This document shows positions 1-13,409 of a stretch of 64,000 nt of DNA, one piece after another (within the stretch, counting starts at the first letter, position 1; the number at the start of each line of letters is the position of its first letter). Location of the stretch: the NCBI GenBank assembly GCA_022828595.1, contig JAKGHH010000008.1, positions 3,284,728 through 3,348,727 on the forward strand, given 5' to 3'. The notes under the pieces were generated by a model. The model did no database searches and was not told the origin of the DNA. It saw nothing but the letters and a program-made list of their open reading frames with translations. Source of the DNA: Nelumbo lutea. Taxonomy: Eukaryota > Streptophyta > Magnoliopsida > Proteales > Nelumbonaceae. The translations under genes were made by a program, and so were the position numbers.

Positions 1-860
<860 letters not shown>

Positions 861-2935
861 TTAAAAATGTCTTATTGACGGCCTGATCCGATCGACATCC
901 TCTGTCTGCCACTCGGCATTTCTGATTTTATTTTATTTTTCATTCCTACTGGCCCACTCTATACGGTGAAGATTTCGCCGTATATTAAAATACAGTATTT
1001 CGAACGGCTAATATTTAAAGGGAGAAAATCATCGAGATGGGGCACAAGGCTGAGTAAGATCATGGGAGTATTGAATAATATACATAGTTACATAATAACA
1101 TAGGCAACTCATGAAAAGGAACAAGCAGCCATGATGTACGGTTTGCAACTGCCGTATCATCGTAGCGAGGTTTAGTCACGACTCACGTAGGAAACTTTTT
1201 CAACGTCAATATTTATCTATCTATCTATGTACGTATTATTATTATTATTATTATTATGATACCGAATGGTATGATACCCAAAACAAACTTACAGGGAATA
1301 AGCCGTGTTCATCAAAATTCAGGGACTTGGCTCAGCAAACGAGTCACCTTATGGATGGAAGGGGCGATGTATTGGGTTTGGGGCTGTAGGAAGAAGGCCC
1401 AGCCCAGACATGGTGAAGTAATTTGTCTCCATATAAGCGCGACCTACTGCAAATTTAGCAATTGATAGAAGTTACGACTTACAATTGATGATACTGCTTT
1501 AATTAATTAAATCAATTAAATTAATTGGTTGGGTAGCCTAGCTAACGATTGTATCATCTAGGAGAAAAATTCCTGTTTAAACAAACACAAAGTTTGTCTT
1601 TCCAACGTAGCACTTGTACACATAGAAAAGTTGTGATTGGAGGGTGGTGCATAGTTGAATAATTAGCAACATCGATCAAGTCAGGTAGAGAAAAGAAACA
1701 AAAGGACAGAGAAAAAAGCAAAGAGATGTAGGCTGTGCAGGAAAATAGAGACGCTATTTAGTTTGGGAAGCTGAACCTCTCTATCTCTACTTGTAAAGGG
1801 TGTGCCCAGCAAACAAAATTTATTCGATGGGTGGGGTTGTGTAGTGGAAAGAGGGTTTACATGAAGTATCAAGATGCAGCGACCAAAATGGAAAATCAAT
1901 ATATGAAGAAATGATGATTGAAGTGACCCTTTACATCAGTAGAGTAGAACATCCTGGACATATCCATACAACATCACTTTCACATACATATCAAGTTTCC
2001 AGGTTTATTTTATCTATCAACGGAGAGAACCCAACCCATCCCAACTCAACTTAAACATGGGAAGCAAACCTGGAAGCCCATGTTTCGTTTTCTCTCTCTC
2101 TCTCTCTCTAATTAGAACCCAGAATCAGGGATAGGGAACTAAACTTTTCTCCTCATCAATTAAAGCAAAAGGGTAAGAATGTTTGCGTGGTTGGTGGGGG
2201 GGACCATTGTTCAATTCGGAGATAAATGAAGGCTAATGTCATTATGCATTTAATAATAAATTTGGTAGCATTCCATGATGTTGGAGAGATTATGATATTT
2301 CTCTATGATTTATTATTAAATTTAAGCCCAAAAAACAATGCCATTGCCATCATCTATATCGGCAGCGACACCTTTTCAATTACTTTTACATATACATTAA
2401 TTAATTAATTAAGTAATGGTCAATTTCAGTCCATCAGAAGAAAGTTAGAAATCCAATTCAGCGTTGGGTTATGGCCCATGGAGATGAAGGTATTACTAAT
2501 ATTACTAAGAGAGGAGAGCACCCAACGACTTATCTGACGGGTTTAATTGGTTACCTGGATAAGGGCCGTTGCTTGGTCTCATGCTAATCAGCTAAAACCT
2601 TGGGCTTACAATCATACCAAAAGGACAGCTTTGAACCTGAGAGACTGAGAGTGAGAGCACCCGCTTTTATATTTGCTCAAATTATCTGTTTTTCTGTCCA
2701 CTCCTCCCGACACCGTCCATTGATCGATGGTGACTAACAATATTCTGTATTATTTCTTTGGCCTTTTCACAGTCCCAATCCCATGAAGGGGTGATGAACG
2801 GTCTACAAATTCCAGTTCAAGTGAAAAAATAAAATGAAAAATTAAGGATTTATTTGACAAATCCTTTTGAGAAGATATTCTTGTAGTTCTAACAATCAAT
2901 AGATGCATTGAATTTTTGACATAACATCTGGGTAG
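861..2935. other. Intergenic spacer, no gene seen
   Basis: AT-rich spacer. It holds a short TATC run (about 1212-1228), an ATT microsatellite (about 1235-1257) and a CT run (about 2089-2109). Short open frames here show no recognisable protein. Confidence 0.6.
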
Positions 2936-3206
2936 CCCGAAGACCGTTTGGCCGACGTGCATATTTCTGTGCATTGTTTCGGGTCTTTCAGTGTGAGATT
3001 AAAATGTGGAAGACACGAAAAACTTCATTTGAAGCTTCGGAACTTCCCAAAATCAGTCCAAAATGGGTTTTCTACATCTTTTTTGACACTCCATCTTTTG
3101 ACGGTGAGATCCGCATGCCAAACAGGAATAAACCGATTTTTGGTCTTTCCAACTTGTAAACAACTAAAAGACCGCATGGAAAAATATGCCAAACGGTGCC
3201 TTAAAT
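2936..3206. repeat. MITE-like element with imperfect inverted ends
   Basis: The left end carries GACCGTTTGGCCGACGTGCA. The right end, read on the minus strand, carries GGCACCGTTTGGCATATTTT. Both arms share CCGTTTGGC followed by an ATATTT block. No target duplication was confirmed. A non-autonomous DNA transposon is the best reading. Confidence 0.45.
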
Positions 3207-5430
3207 AATAAAGGTGGAATCACATAGCAAGTTAGCAACTTCTCCACTCTGCTGCATGCATGCAACCATCGCTCTCCAACTCTGGGTTTTAAGAGTAGTC
3301 ACTCGACTCCAGACTGAAATTGCCATTTTTGGAGTTTTATAAGTCATAAAAAATACTCGACATTTGCTTGTTAGTAGTTTGTATTTTTTCATAATGATGC
3401 ATTTTTTTAGGTGACCCAAGTCTCTGTTACAACCAAAACTTGCCAGTTGGCAATTTGCAATTAGGTCTATTAATTTAAAGCTTTAAGGACACTTGCGCAA
3501 TAAGATTGTGTTTGGTACCATTGCCACGAAACGTTTTGGGGTTGATCAGTAGAAATTGGCAAGAATGATGAATTATCGTGTTATCACTTCAACTGAAAAA
3601 AATAGGTGCGTGGGCTCTGATAATTGATGTTTAGAGTCGAAACATGAAAGTTGATGTTTAACAATTTGTACCGATTAATCCAAAACGTTTCTGATTATAT
3701 GACATGACATGATAACTCATATTTTAAAAGATCAATTTCTATTTGATCAACTTTAGACGTGTCATGAAGAAACAAAAATTGATACCAAATACAACCAAAT
3801 TTAAGAAGCCAAATATATTCCGATGGGGTTTTCTGAATTACCCGGAGGAAATGTAATGGACTAATGATGATGAGCCAAGTCAGCTTGAAATGTGGATCCA
3901 GAGCTGACGTGTTGCATCATGATTTTTTTTTTTTTGGTTTTGTTTTGTAATTTCCAAAATACATGGGCAATTGGGTTGGGCATGCCGTTAGTTTGAAATT
4001 TGTTAATGGGTGTGTTTAGTTTGTGCTGTTTCATGCACGATTTAACGACTAATCAGAATGAGAGATGAGACAATTAATGTTAGCTAATGGTGACCTGACA
4101 TTTGTTGTGCGATGAGTTGAGGGTCTATCTAATTGCATGGTGAACGTCTTTGGATAGGCCACGTGTTGAGTTGTAAAGAGTTGACAGGTCGATGACTTAC
4201 CAACGTGTTGGACTCTCTCTCACTCTCTAGCAAACGAAAAAGATTCTCCCAGATATCGTAGACCAATCAATGGTTCAGACTGCAGAGAGTTAAGAGTATC
4301 CCCCATTCTTTGTAGTTTGTATATAAATGTAGAGAGAGAGAGAGATGGACGGACGTGACCCCAAAAGAATCTTTCTTTTTTTGGTGACTGCTACTGCTAA
4401 TACAGGGCTTTTAAAAATGGATGGCTTGGCCTCACGTGTTATTTACGTACCGCATTCTTCTCATGTGCTAAAATCCAATCTCCTACCGTTGGCTGCAGGC
4501 TAGCTGCAAGGAATAAAAATAGAGAGCATCAGAGACCTTTAATTAGTTCCATGGATGCCAATGCTCTTCTTTACTCGTTTGGTAATAACTGGAATCTGTC
4601 TTAAAGCCCATAGGAATCAGAACCAGATCACCCGTTTCATTAATTTCCAGTTGTAAAGATGAAGAATCAAAAGAAAGTGAAAATTCTATGAAAGCTACAA
4701 ATACAATCTGCGGTTGCTGAGACATTTGGAAATTATGCTAGAAATCAATTACACTTGGTAGAGTTCTACAAGCAACCAGTTGCACTTGATGCCAATTGCC
4801 GGGATGAGAGAGAGAGAGAGAGAGAGAGGAAGTTGGTTGAATGAAATTTTATGCTGTTTGGAGGATTATTACTTATAAAAACCTGTTTTTATGCAAATTC
4901 TTGTATAGTTTAACAGTAGTGTACCAAATTCACAATAGCAGGAGCCCAGGAGAGGTTTGGATTATGATGGATGGATGGATGGAATTTGGTTGCAGTTGCA
5001 AATGGCACGTTTGATTTGAATTGTTGGTGTAAATAATGAATTAAACAATAGGAAGGCGTGATCAATTAGAAGAATTAATTAGTTTGAGTGCACGAGAATG
5101 GCGCTTGACATAAATTAATAGAATTTGGATACTAATGGACTTCTCTGGTATGCTACCCTAATTAATTGTGAAAGCAAAAGAACCAACAGAATGCATGAAT
5201 TTGAATTGGTAGAATCCCGACGCTAAGGAATAGATGCTTGTACATTGTCTTTAACACAAATTGAATTTCTCCACACCAACTTCAAATTTCTAAGGCATCA
5301 TGGTTTGATCATTGCAATCCAAAGGCTAACTAACTGTAGTGGCTTAGCTTGAAGTTAGAGCCAACCAACCCGGATTTGCATTCAAATCAAATCAACAATA
5401 TGAAATTAGCTAGAGGTGGTTTAATTTAAT
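3207..5430. other. Intergenic spacer with microsatellites
   Basis: No supported gene. Simple repeats: GA at about 4330-4345 and 4805-4829, and ATGG units at about 4966-4982. Confidence 0.6.
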
Positions 5431-5841
5431 TTAGGGTTGTCAATTAATGGGTCAGTTTTGGGTTGGACCTGTCCAAATCAAAACCAATCTAGATAGATTG
5501 GATGGGCCAATAAGACACATTGGATTAGACCAGTCCAGGCTTAATGGTTCAAAGTATTTATTGGATTGGATTGGACATTATTCATCTGCAATGGATTTAT
5601 ATTGTATTGGGTTAGATAGAACCAATATCCAGTCCATTTATATAAGATAAAAATATAGATGTCAAGTGCACTAGGTTTAGGTTTGGACCAATCTAAATTA
5701 AAACCAAATTTGAACAGATTGGATATATGGTTCAAACATTGAATTGGACTGATCCAAAATAGCCCAAAAAATTCATTGGATTGGATTGGACCTGGTCCAT
5801 CAGTAATGGACTCATATTGGATCAGGCCAAATTGACACTCC
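5431..5841. mobile_element. MITE, family A copy 1 (hAT-like)
   Basis: About 410 bp rich in TGG/ATTGG words. It begins AGGGTTGTCAAT and ends ATTGACACTCCT, an inverted pair. AATTTAAT lies next to both ends (5423-5430 and 5843-5850) and fits an 8-bp target duplication, although the AT-rich flanks make the exact edge uncertain. Related copies are at 8949-9293 and 13410-13800. Confidence 0.65.
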
Positions 5842-7532
5842 TAATTTAATTAAAATCAGATGAAGAAGAAGATGAGGATGATAAATAATGGGGACTGGTA
5901 TTGTTCGGTAATGGAGGTAGCCAGGTTGGACAATGGACGCAACAACGATGATGGTGACCATGAAATCTTTAAAGAAGGAATATAATATATTGGATTTGTG
6001 GAGTTACATCTGCAGGACATCTATTACTGTTGGATCCCCTTACTTACTCTAGGATTTGATGACGAAGGAAATATCCAACTGACGAAGCGGACTTGATATT
6101 TATTCTTTCAAACTAAAAAGCAGAATAAGAAGCTGGAATATAATAAGATAGGTATAATATCTAGCTAATGCTAATCCATGGACCAGATCGGGTGGAATTT
6201 GAGTTCAATTATTTGTAAAGCTGGTGTCATTGTCACCACTGGATCGATTTTCACAGGGTAATAAGATATCTATCTCTCCATTTTCTGTTTTCGTGTAAGA
6301 TCAGACCCAACACGTCTGATGAGTGATGACTGATACATATCAACTGGATCTGCAAGAAGACAGAATGAATGGAACCTTGATTTTGAAATGGGCTTGGGCC
6401 TAGTTTACACTTAGTATTAGACCACCAAGCATTCTTAGTCCTTATCCACTTAATGCAATTGGGATTGTGCTTTGACCAGATTCGGATATTAGAATTTAGA
6501 AACATCAGATATTACTCATCTACATACTTTGCTTCAGAAAAAAAAAAAAAAAAAAAACTCTTACGAGTACTAAAAAGAAAGTGAAAAACCCCATCAATTA
6601 CCCCCTTGACCAAATAACCTCATCAAGTCATCAGCATGGACCCAAACCACTCCTTGTTTAATTCATTTTAAAGAACTAATTTATCGCTTCACTTGTATTT
6701 TTATTCACTATACAAAACCATAGACTGTATGCAAATACGGGATCAACTCCATATTGTCAAGAAATGAAGGAAAAAACAATAACCATGGGCTTTGGCCCAA
6801 GGAACATAAGGGGTTGGGCCAGCTTGTAGCTATATAATATGGGCTAGATTAGCTGTAAGCCCATTTAGGAAGAAAAAAGAGAAGAGAAAACTAATATCCA
6901 TATGATTAGAATTTATTTGTAATTTATGAACATAATATTAAATCACCCAAAGAAAATCTGCTTTTTAAACTAGAGATTCAATAACATATTCACAATTAAG
7001 AACAAAATTTCTATGCTTTTATTTGAGACTGAATCTGTTTTCAATGAAAACCAAATTTCTATGCTATTATATATATATATATATGGCAACAAAGAGAAAT
7101 AATTCACATTGGAAAAATCCCCTCCTAATAGATTTGAGATCTTCTGCCAACAAAACATGTTCTAACCCTCTATCAACTTAATTTAACACAGTACATTTCA
7201 TTATGAGGTTGGGATCGACCTATCATATATAAGATGTGCGGTGTGAGATTATGTTGATAGAGGGTTGGAACGCTTTTTAGACTCCCTTTAGTATTTCTTT
7301 CATTCCAAATCCTAACGAATTGACTTTAAGTAATAGCAAATTAAAATTCAGCTGTGAAACCTGTTTGTCCATATTCATTTCGATGGGTACTGTGCGTGTG
7401 AAGTGTCAAGTAACTCACCATAATGCTGATGCAGATGTAACATCTTTCTTTCTTTCATATATATTTTGTTTGGGGAAAGATAATGGGTGCTAGTCTGCTA
7501 GTCACGTTCTTGAAAATACTCTGATTCAGACT
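5842..7532. other. Intergenic spacer
   Basis: No gene seen. A poly-A run lies at about 6539-6557 and a short TA run at about 7071-7083. Confidence 0.6.
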
Positions 7533-7830
7533 CCTTAGAAAGATTAAAGAATCTTCCACGTGGAAATATTATCTGCTCCAGAAGGTCCCACGCGTTCGTC
7601 TACTCATGAGAGGAGTTCCTTCATTTTTTTTGGTAAGGATGAAGGAATCTTCCACGTGGCAACATTGTCTGCTCCCAAAGGTCTACATGTTCGTCTATTC
7701 ATGCATTCTATTCCTGAGAGGAATTTCTCCTTTTTCTGATAAGGATTAAAGAATTTCCACGTGGCAATATTGCCCGCTCAAAAAGGCCCACATGTTCGTC
7801 AGTTCATGCATTCTAGTCATGAGAGGAGCG
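7533..7830. repeat. Three-copy tandem repeat, each copy with a CCACGTGG G-box
   Basis: Three diverged units of about 96-105 bp lie head to tail. Each holds, in order, an AAAGAAT-like start, a perfect CCACGTGG (7556-7563, 7652-7659, 7757-7764), a TCTGCTC-like block, a GTTCGTC block and ATGAGAGGA or similar. CACGTG is the core binding site of bHLH and bZIP factors. Nothing ties the array to a particular gene: the nearest recognised genes are CKX, about 7 kb to the left, and MYB gene 1, about 7.5 kb to the right. Confidence 0.75.
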
Positions 7831-8948
7831 TCATTTACTAGAACACCCCCTTTTGTAATTTCATAGATCTATTTAAATCTACCCCTATGTCTCAGTTTGA
7901 AAAGAGTATTCCTTCCAAACTGAGCCTATAGTTTTTATTTTATTAAAACACTCCTATAATTTGTAACCTATTTATTTAATTCACCTTTTTTCGTTAAGAA
8001 TTAATGTTTGTTTGGCCATTTGTAACATGATCAACTAAAATGAGCAGAAAATATTTAAGGGCATAGACCCATATTTTAAAAGTACATCTATTTTATATGA
8101 TTACACTTTTTTTGTACAAGAAATAAGATTGATCAAATAGAGCCAATTAGAGTGGTTGCTTATAGGGGTGCAAGTCAGGTTGATCCGACTTCAGTTTACA
8201 CTGTTTTGGGTTGGGCCGATTGAAATTTTGACAAAATCCCAATCCTAATCTGCAAAAGTTGTACATCTAATTGCTCATGTCTTACTTAGAGGCGAAAATG
8301 ATATTTTTATTTTTATTTTTTTTAATTAAATTTATTAAATAAACCAATTACAAAGCATAAGAATGTTTTAATAATATCAAACTATAAGATAAGTCTAAAT
8401 AAATTCATAAAACTATTGAAGGTGTTATAGTAAATGACCCTTTTTTCTTACATACTAACTTTTACCCTTTCGTTCTCAGTGTTGGTCTCACCTTTTGTTT
8501 CCCTTTCGGCCATTCTTTTGTTGTGCAATCGGGAGTACAAAGCGTCCTGTTACTACTTTGGTGGTTAATGCTGTCCACATTCATTTCTCCTTTTTCTAAG
8601 ACAATGATGGGTCATAGGAGTTACAGGAATTGCAGAATATCTTGCTTCATATAGATGTACTATATTGAGAATATTGAAACCCACCATTAAATTTGTTCCA
8701 CTATGAACACAAGTTGGGTTTAGTAGTATTAGATTTTTCTTTTAAATGTTTGTGCCACGTTACGGTTTTTTTTTTTTTTTCTTTTGAATTTTGAAAATAA
8801 CAATAATAGGTTTTAGCTTTGTCTTCTATTCCTGATTTGTTTTGATGATGATGACAAAAAATAAAATAAAATAAAATAAAATATAGCTCAAATATTCAGA
8901 CTGAAGAGTTTTACACAGAAGCAAACTGAGCCAAATACATTACAACAA
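7831..8948. other. Intergenic spacer
   Basis: AT-rich, no supported coding sequence. A short AAAAT run lies near 8860-8882. Confidence 0.6.
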
Positions 8949-9293
8949 AGGATGTCAATGGACCGGTTTTCAATTGGACCATGTCCAGTTCAAAATTAAT
9001 TTGGATGGACTGGATGAACCAATAAGACATATTGGATTGGATCAATCTGATCTAAAATATTTATTAGATTGAATTGGATTAAATCAATATTAATTCATTG
9101 ATATAAGATGAAGAATATAAGTGTCAATGGATCAGGTTTGGATTGAAACTAATTTAAATCAAAATAAAAACATCCACATTAAACTGGATCAATTCAAATG
9201 GTCCAAAATATTCATTGGATTGAACCTGATCCATTTATAATGGACTCAGATTGATTGGATCGGAATTGATCAAATCCAGCCCAATTGACACCG
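8949..9293. mobile_element. MITE, family A copy 2
   Basis: Starts AGGATGTCAATGGACC and ends CCCAATTGACACC. It shares the internal AATAAGACATATTGGATTGG block with the copy at 5431. No clear target duplication remains. Confidence 0.6.
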
Positions 9294-9882
9294 AGGGAGA
9301 CACCTCATGAAAGCAAAACTTGGCCTGCTCTTATGAAACTAATTGATTTATGAGAACAAAATATGTAATTATCTATCGATCTATCTATATGTGTATATAA
9401 TGATGGAAAAGTGCAAAAATTAAATAGGAAAAGGAATTAGAGAGGAGCCTCGTTGTAGGGAGTTACCCACATGGAGGGAACCTATGGCGCCTTTCTGAAG
9501 CGTGCATCTGGTAGGAACTCGATCGACATGGACCCACTTGATTAGCCACATGTTGAATGTCTACAGCGTCGCTAGACTTAAATTGCAATGTAGCAATTGA
9601 AGACATCTCACTTAATCAACTAATCGACTAATATTGAATTAATAGATGGTCAAACTAACATCAAGCCATATGTTCTACCTAAAAAATAAAACAGATGGAA
9701 AAAAATCTAACACCTCCAAGGCTCCAACTGTATATTATTTGAAACTTTCTTTTTGTTTTTGTCTTTCTTGTTTTGCTTGATGGGGAAGGTCATACCCATA
9801 ACCCCCAACCAAGTTACAGCTGCATTTGATCCCATTTCTACTTAACAACCAGCCAGAGAAATTATCAGTTGAATCAAAATGT
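9294..9882. other. Spacer left of the MULE
   Basis: No gene recognised. Confidence 0.5.
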
Positions 9883-9891
9883 GCATTTAAG

Positions 9892-10268
9892 GGGTTCGCA
9901 TCTCCCCCCACACACACACATACTTTCCCCCAAAAAACGTTCCACGAAACCGGAACGCAATCGAGACACGTGCGGAATCCATTTTATGCCGTGAAATGCA
10001 CCTCTGTTAACTCTTTTCTATTCTACTTCGAATTGAAATTCTTGGTGCCGGACACCTTTCGTGACCCACTCACCGGAGATTAATCCGGTTGAGTTCCACC
10101 GGCTGATGCAGACGGCCATACTGGCAGGAGGTAAGTACTCTATAAGTTTTTCTCATTCGTTTTCTAACATTCAATATCTGAACCCACCGGAGTGGGAGCC
10201 CCTTGACTCCGTTTCAAACCCTTGACACCCCCGGAATTCGAAAGCCCTCCAAAATTTGAAACTCTCCG
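9892..10268 (+). repeat. Left TIR of the MULE
   Basis: Matches the right arm along its whole length with indels, up to AAACTCTCCG. Shared blocks include the AATCCATTTTA, GAAATGCACCTC and GAAAGCCCTCCAAAAT stretches. Confidence 0.85.
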
Positions 10269-10582
10269 ATCATAAGCAATTAAAATTCATAATGGTAAAC
10301 AGTAGTTTGGAAGGAAACATAACTGCCATGATAGGAACTGTTGGTGTGTTTCAACACATTGACTGTAAGAGGATATGACTGACAATTTATGTTGATGCAG
10401 CATGGAGCAATCTACGTCAGATGAAGTTCGGGAGCAGGATTATAAAGAGAGAAGCCAAAGATTCTAGTTCTTTCAGCAATTGATCCTGATGTAGCCGTTT
10501 CTAGCCACGTACCAATGTTTTGTGATGTAAAAATTTTTTGGCTAAGTACCTCATTATTTGACCCGATAGTGACGTGCCTTAG

Positions 10583-11717
10583 TGATGAGCTACTTGGTGG
10601 CGAACTGCCTAGTTTCGAACTGCCTGGTGGCGAACTGCCTAGTGGCGAGCTCCCTGGTGGCGAACTGCCCGGGGAAGAGCTACCTGGAGGCGAACTCCCT
10701 ACTAGGCAGCCTGTGACTTAGAGAATGGTGGAGCTCCCTGGTGCAGCGCAACCCGACTGCCCTCAGCATGAGGTGGTCTTCTTTCCTTTGTAGGCAGTGG
10801 GAGCTGAGGGACCTGCGAGAACTCCATCTTTTCCTCCTCTTTGTAGGTGGCGGGAGCTGAGGGACCTGTGAGAGCTGAATCAGAGGACCCGGGGGTATTT
10901 TCCCGGCGGGGGCTCTCCGACGCTTAAGTTAGCACTCTGATTGTAGAGAGCTTTGAAGATAATATTGGAGAAACGAGAGAGCCAGAGAGCAAGGATTACC
11001 TCCCCATTTCCCCCCCTTTCCCATTGGGGGGTGAGGTCTTTATATACCAGAGTCCTCGTGGGTTAGGTGGGTGAAAAGCCTCCAAACGGTAAGACTCGTC
11101 ACATCCTGTCAGAACCGGGGTACGGTGGTGAACTCCCTAAGGTCGTCAGGCTGGCGCTTGTGTCAGGCGACCAGGTTGTCAGGGCGGCACCTGCGTCAGT
11201 CGGCGGGTCGGTGTCTGGGCCAGGTTGTTAGGTCGGCGCCCATGTTAGTCGACGGGTCAGTGTTTGGGCCAGGTCGTCAAGCAGGAGATCTTCCTGCGAT
11301 ACGCCAAAACTCCTCCTGTACCGAGCTTCTCTACAAGTGACGAGCTGCCTATGGTGGGCTGCTTATGGCGAGCTGCCCATGGCGAGCTGCCTATGGCAAG
11401 CTCTGGCAGTTGCCTGTGGCGAGCTGCCTATGGCGAGCTACCTGTAGTGAACTGCTGCCCGTGGCAAGCTGCCTATGGCGAGCTACCTGTGGCGAGCTGC
11501 TACTTGTGGCGATCTGCTACTTGTGGCGAGCTGCCTATGGCGAGCAGCCTGTGGTGAGCTGCTGCTTGTGACGAGCTGCCTATGGCAGGCTGGCTGTGAC
11601 AAGCTGCCTGTGGCAAGTTGCCTATGGCAAGCTGCTTGTGGCACTGGAGGCCATATTTAGTTGGCACGAGGTGCCACGTGTCACAATTCTACTGGAGGGC
11701 CAAATCTGCCCTCATCA
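10583..11717 (-). mobile_element. Solo LTR of a Tat-like Gypsy element inside the MULE
   Basis: The right end, GCCACGTGTC then GGGCCAAATCTGCCCTCATCA, closely resembles the outer edge of the Tat LTRs at 45615 and 53806, in the same orientation. A TATATAAAG box lies on the minus strand near 11040-11048. Both ends of the LTR hold short tandem arrays of GGCGAACTGCC/GGCGAGCTGCC-type units (10590-10700 and 11340-11640). No polypurine tract or pol gene adjoins it, so it is a solo LTR. The left edge is approximate and no target duplication was found. Confidence 0.6.
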
Positions 11718-12269
11718 AGTCATATAAAAAAAGTACCAAAGAAATGAAGTGATATCTTCGAAACACCTTGTTTATTGATCATGTATGCATTTAGGTAGCT
11801 GCTATGTCTGGAAGAGGGATTTTGGTAATAACCAAAGACCAACAATATTTCTACTGTTGTAGCAAGACAATGTATATTTATCTGTATATCTGTAGCAGGA
11901 GTCATAGTGTTGTGTAGCAAGTACTCAATAGATATATACTCTCATCAGCACTGATGCACCTTTAAATCTTTGCTTTCCATTGCTGTTACATGATCTCTGC
12001 AGATATGGCTTCCAGGTATAAGGCTGCATTTGGCATTCCTTGTACGCCAAAAAGAGGTAAGACCTTGAAATAAGGAAAGGCAAATGAAGCCTAAGACTTA
12101 CAATTTTTTACCATTGCTGAAACCAACTGCCTCTTCCGAGAGAGAGAGAGAGTATTACGGTGTAGATACTAATAAAGAGAGACGGAATATTGACAAAGAA
12201 CCTTTAAAATTTCATGAGAGAATACATGACAATCATTACAAAGGGAATTATGATCAAATTCATTTGTCG

Positions 12270-12458
12270 CAATTGATCAGCTTCAGCAGCGTCCTCTTCT
12301 TCCTTTCCCTCCGTTGCCTCTGCTCCACGACTGGATCAGAAGCCGGTACTAGTGGTGCAGCAGGAGCAATATAATTTTTGTCTTCTTTTCTTTCTCTTGT
12401 AAACGAAGCCGTCGTCGTTGCACAGCTCTCACTCCTCCTCCCAGGCTGTTCCAGCCAT
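12270..12458 (-). pseudogene. Captured coding-like fragment in the MULE, unidentified
   Basis: Just inside the right TIR the minus strand reads MAGTAWEEE, a stop, then ELCNDDGFVYKRKKRR. After a frame change it reads APLVPASDPVVEQRQRRERK. The charged, low-bias composition resembles a real plant exon with one stop and one frameshift. I do not recognise the parent gene. A second scrap on the plus strand near 10401-10480 follows an AG that looks like a splice acceptor. Confidence 0.4.
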
Positions 12459-12489
12459 GGTCGAGCGCCTCAAGTGAAAACTCAAATTC

Positions 12490-12942
12490 CGGAGAGTTTC
12501 GAATTTTGGAGGGCTTTCGAAATCCGGGGGTGTCAAGGGTTTTAAACGGCGTCAGGAGGCTCCCACTTCGGCGGGTTCAGATCTGTGAATGTTAGAAAAC
12601 GAATGAGAGACAACAAAAAATAATATATAAGAAATAAGAAAAACTTACAGAGTACTTATCTGGTATGCCCATCGATGTCAACCGACGGAACTCGACCAGG
12701 TTAATCTCCGTTGAGTGAGTTACGAAAGGGGGCCGGCGCTAAAAGTTTCAACTCGAAGTAGAATAGAGGAGTATGAGAGAAGAAACACTTTTGGGCAAGA
12801 GAGGAATTAACGGAGGTGCATTTCACAGCGTAAAATGGATTCCACATGCGTCTCGCTTAATACGCGTGTCATGACACGCATCGCATTCCGGTTTTGTGAG
12901 ACGTTTTTGGGGGACAAGTATGTGGGGGGCAGATGCGAATCC
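12490..12942 (-). repeat. Right TIR of the MULE
   Basis: Reverse complement of the left arm. It is about 75 bp longer because of small insertions in the arm. Confidence 0.85.
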
Positions 12943-12951
12943 GCATTTAAG

Positions 12952-13409
12952 TTGCAGTAGTGTCACCGATCCATTCATAAGAACTAGCTAGGGTTTATAT
13001 TGGCAGGCTAAAAATAATAGAATTGAATAAATTGAAGACCGAAGAGAGAGAGAGAGACAGAAATAGACATTATTAAATTAAGATCTTAATCTTGAAAACA
13101 TATATGGATCATTGATTTTATAAGTCCAAAGGGGAGGCCTCGGCCAATGATGTAGAATTAGTTTCAGCATCCTGAATTGTACGACTCCAAGGGGGAGTAT
13201 TGGTTGCCGATTAGACTCCTCGGTTCCAGCATCATTGATTGCCATCGAGAATCTTCAATCCTCGACTGTACAACTCCAGGTGAGTCCTGTTTTCTCTTTC
13301 TGTGGCCGGTAGAATCGATTAGCCCATGCTAATGGTGGCTTCATACGCTAAGAATAAGAGCGGGCTGGGCCATGAGGTCGATTAAAATTGGTGGTTCACA
13401 CATCCGATT
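12952..13409. other. Spacer
   Basis: No gene seen. A short GA run lies near 13043-13056. Confidence 0.5.

Larger units (their letters stand above)
9892..12942. mobile_element. Mutator-like element with long TIRs, 3.05 kb
   Basis: Two long inverted repeats face each other (9892-10268 and 12490-12942). The outer ends read GGGTTCGCATCTCCCCCCAC and, on the other strand, GGATTCGCATCTGCCCCCCA. A perfect 9-bp direct repeat GCATTTAAG flanks the element at 9883-9891 and 12943-12951, the target size typical of MULEs. No transposase is seen, so the element is non-autonomous. The interior holds a Tat-like solo LTR and coding-like scraps, which makes it a Pack-MULE candidate. Confidence 0.88.

Noticed and set aside
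7533..7830. CRISPR-like regular repeats
   Set aside because: Three diverged units of about 100 bp with no spacer structure, in a plant genome; a simple tandem repeat.
11264..11660. Three overlapping open frames of Trp/Arg/Ala/Ser repeats
   Set aside because: These are translations of the short tandem array in the solo LTR, not a protein.
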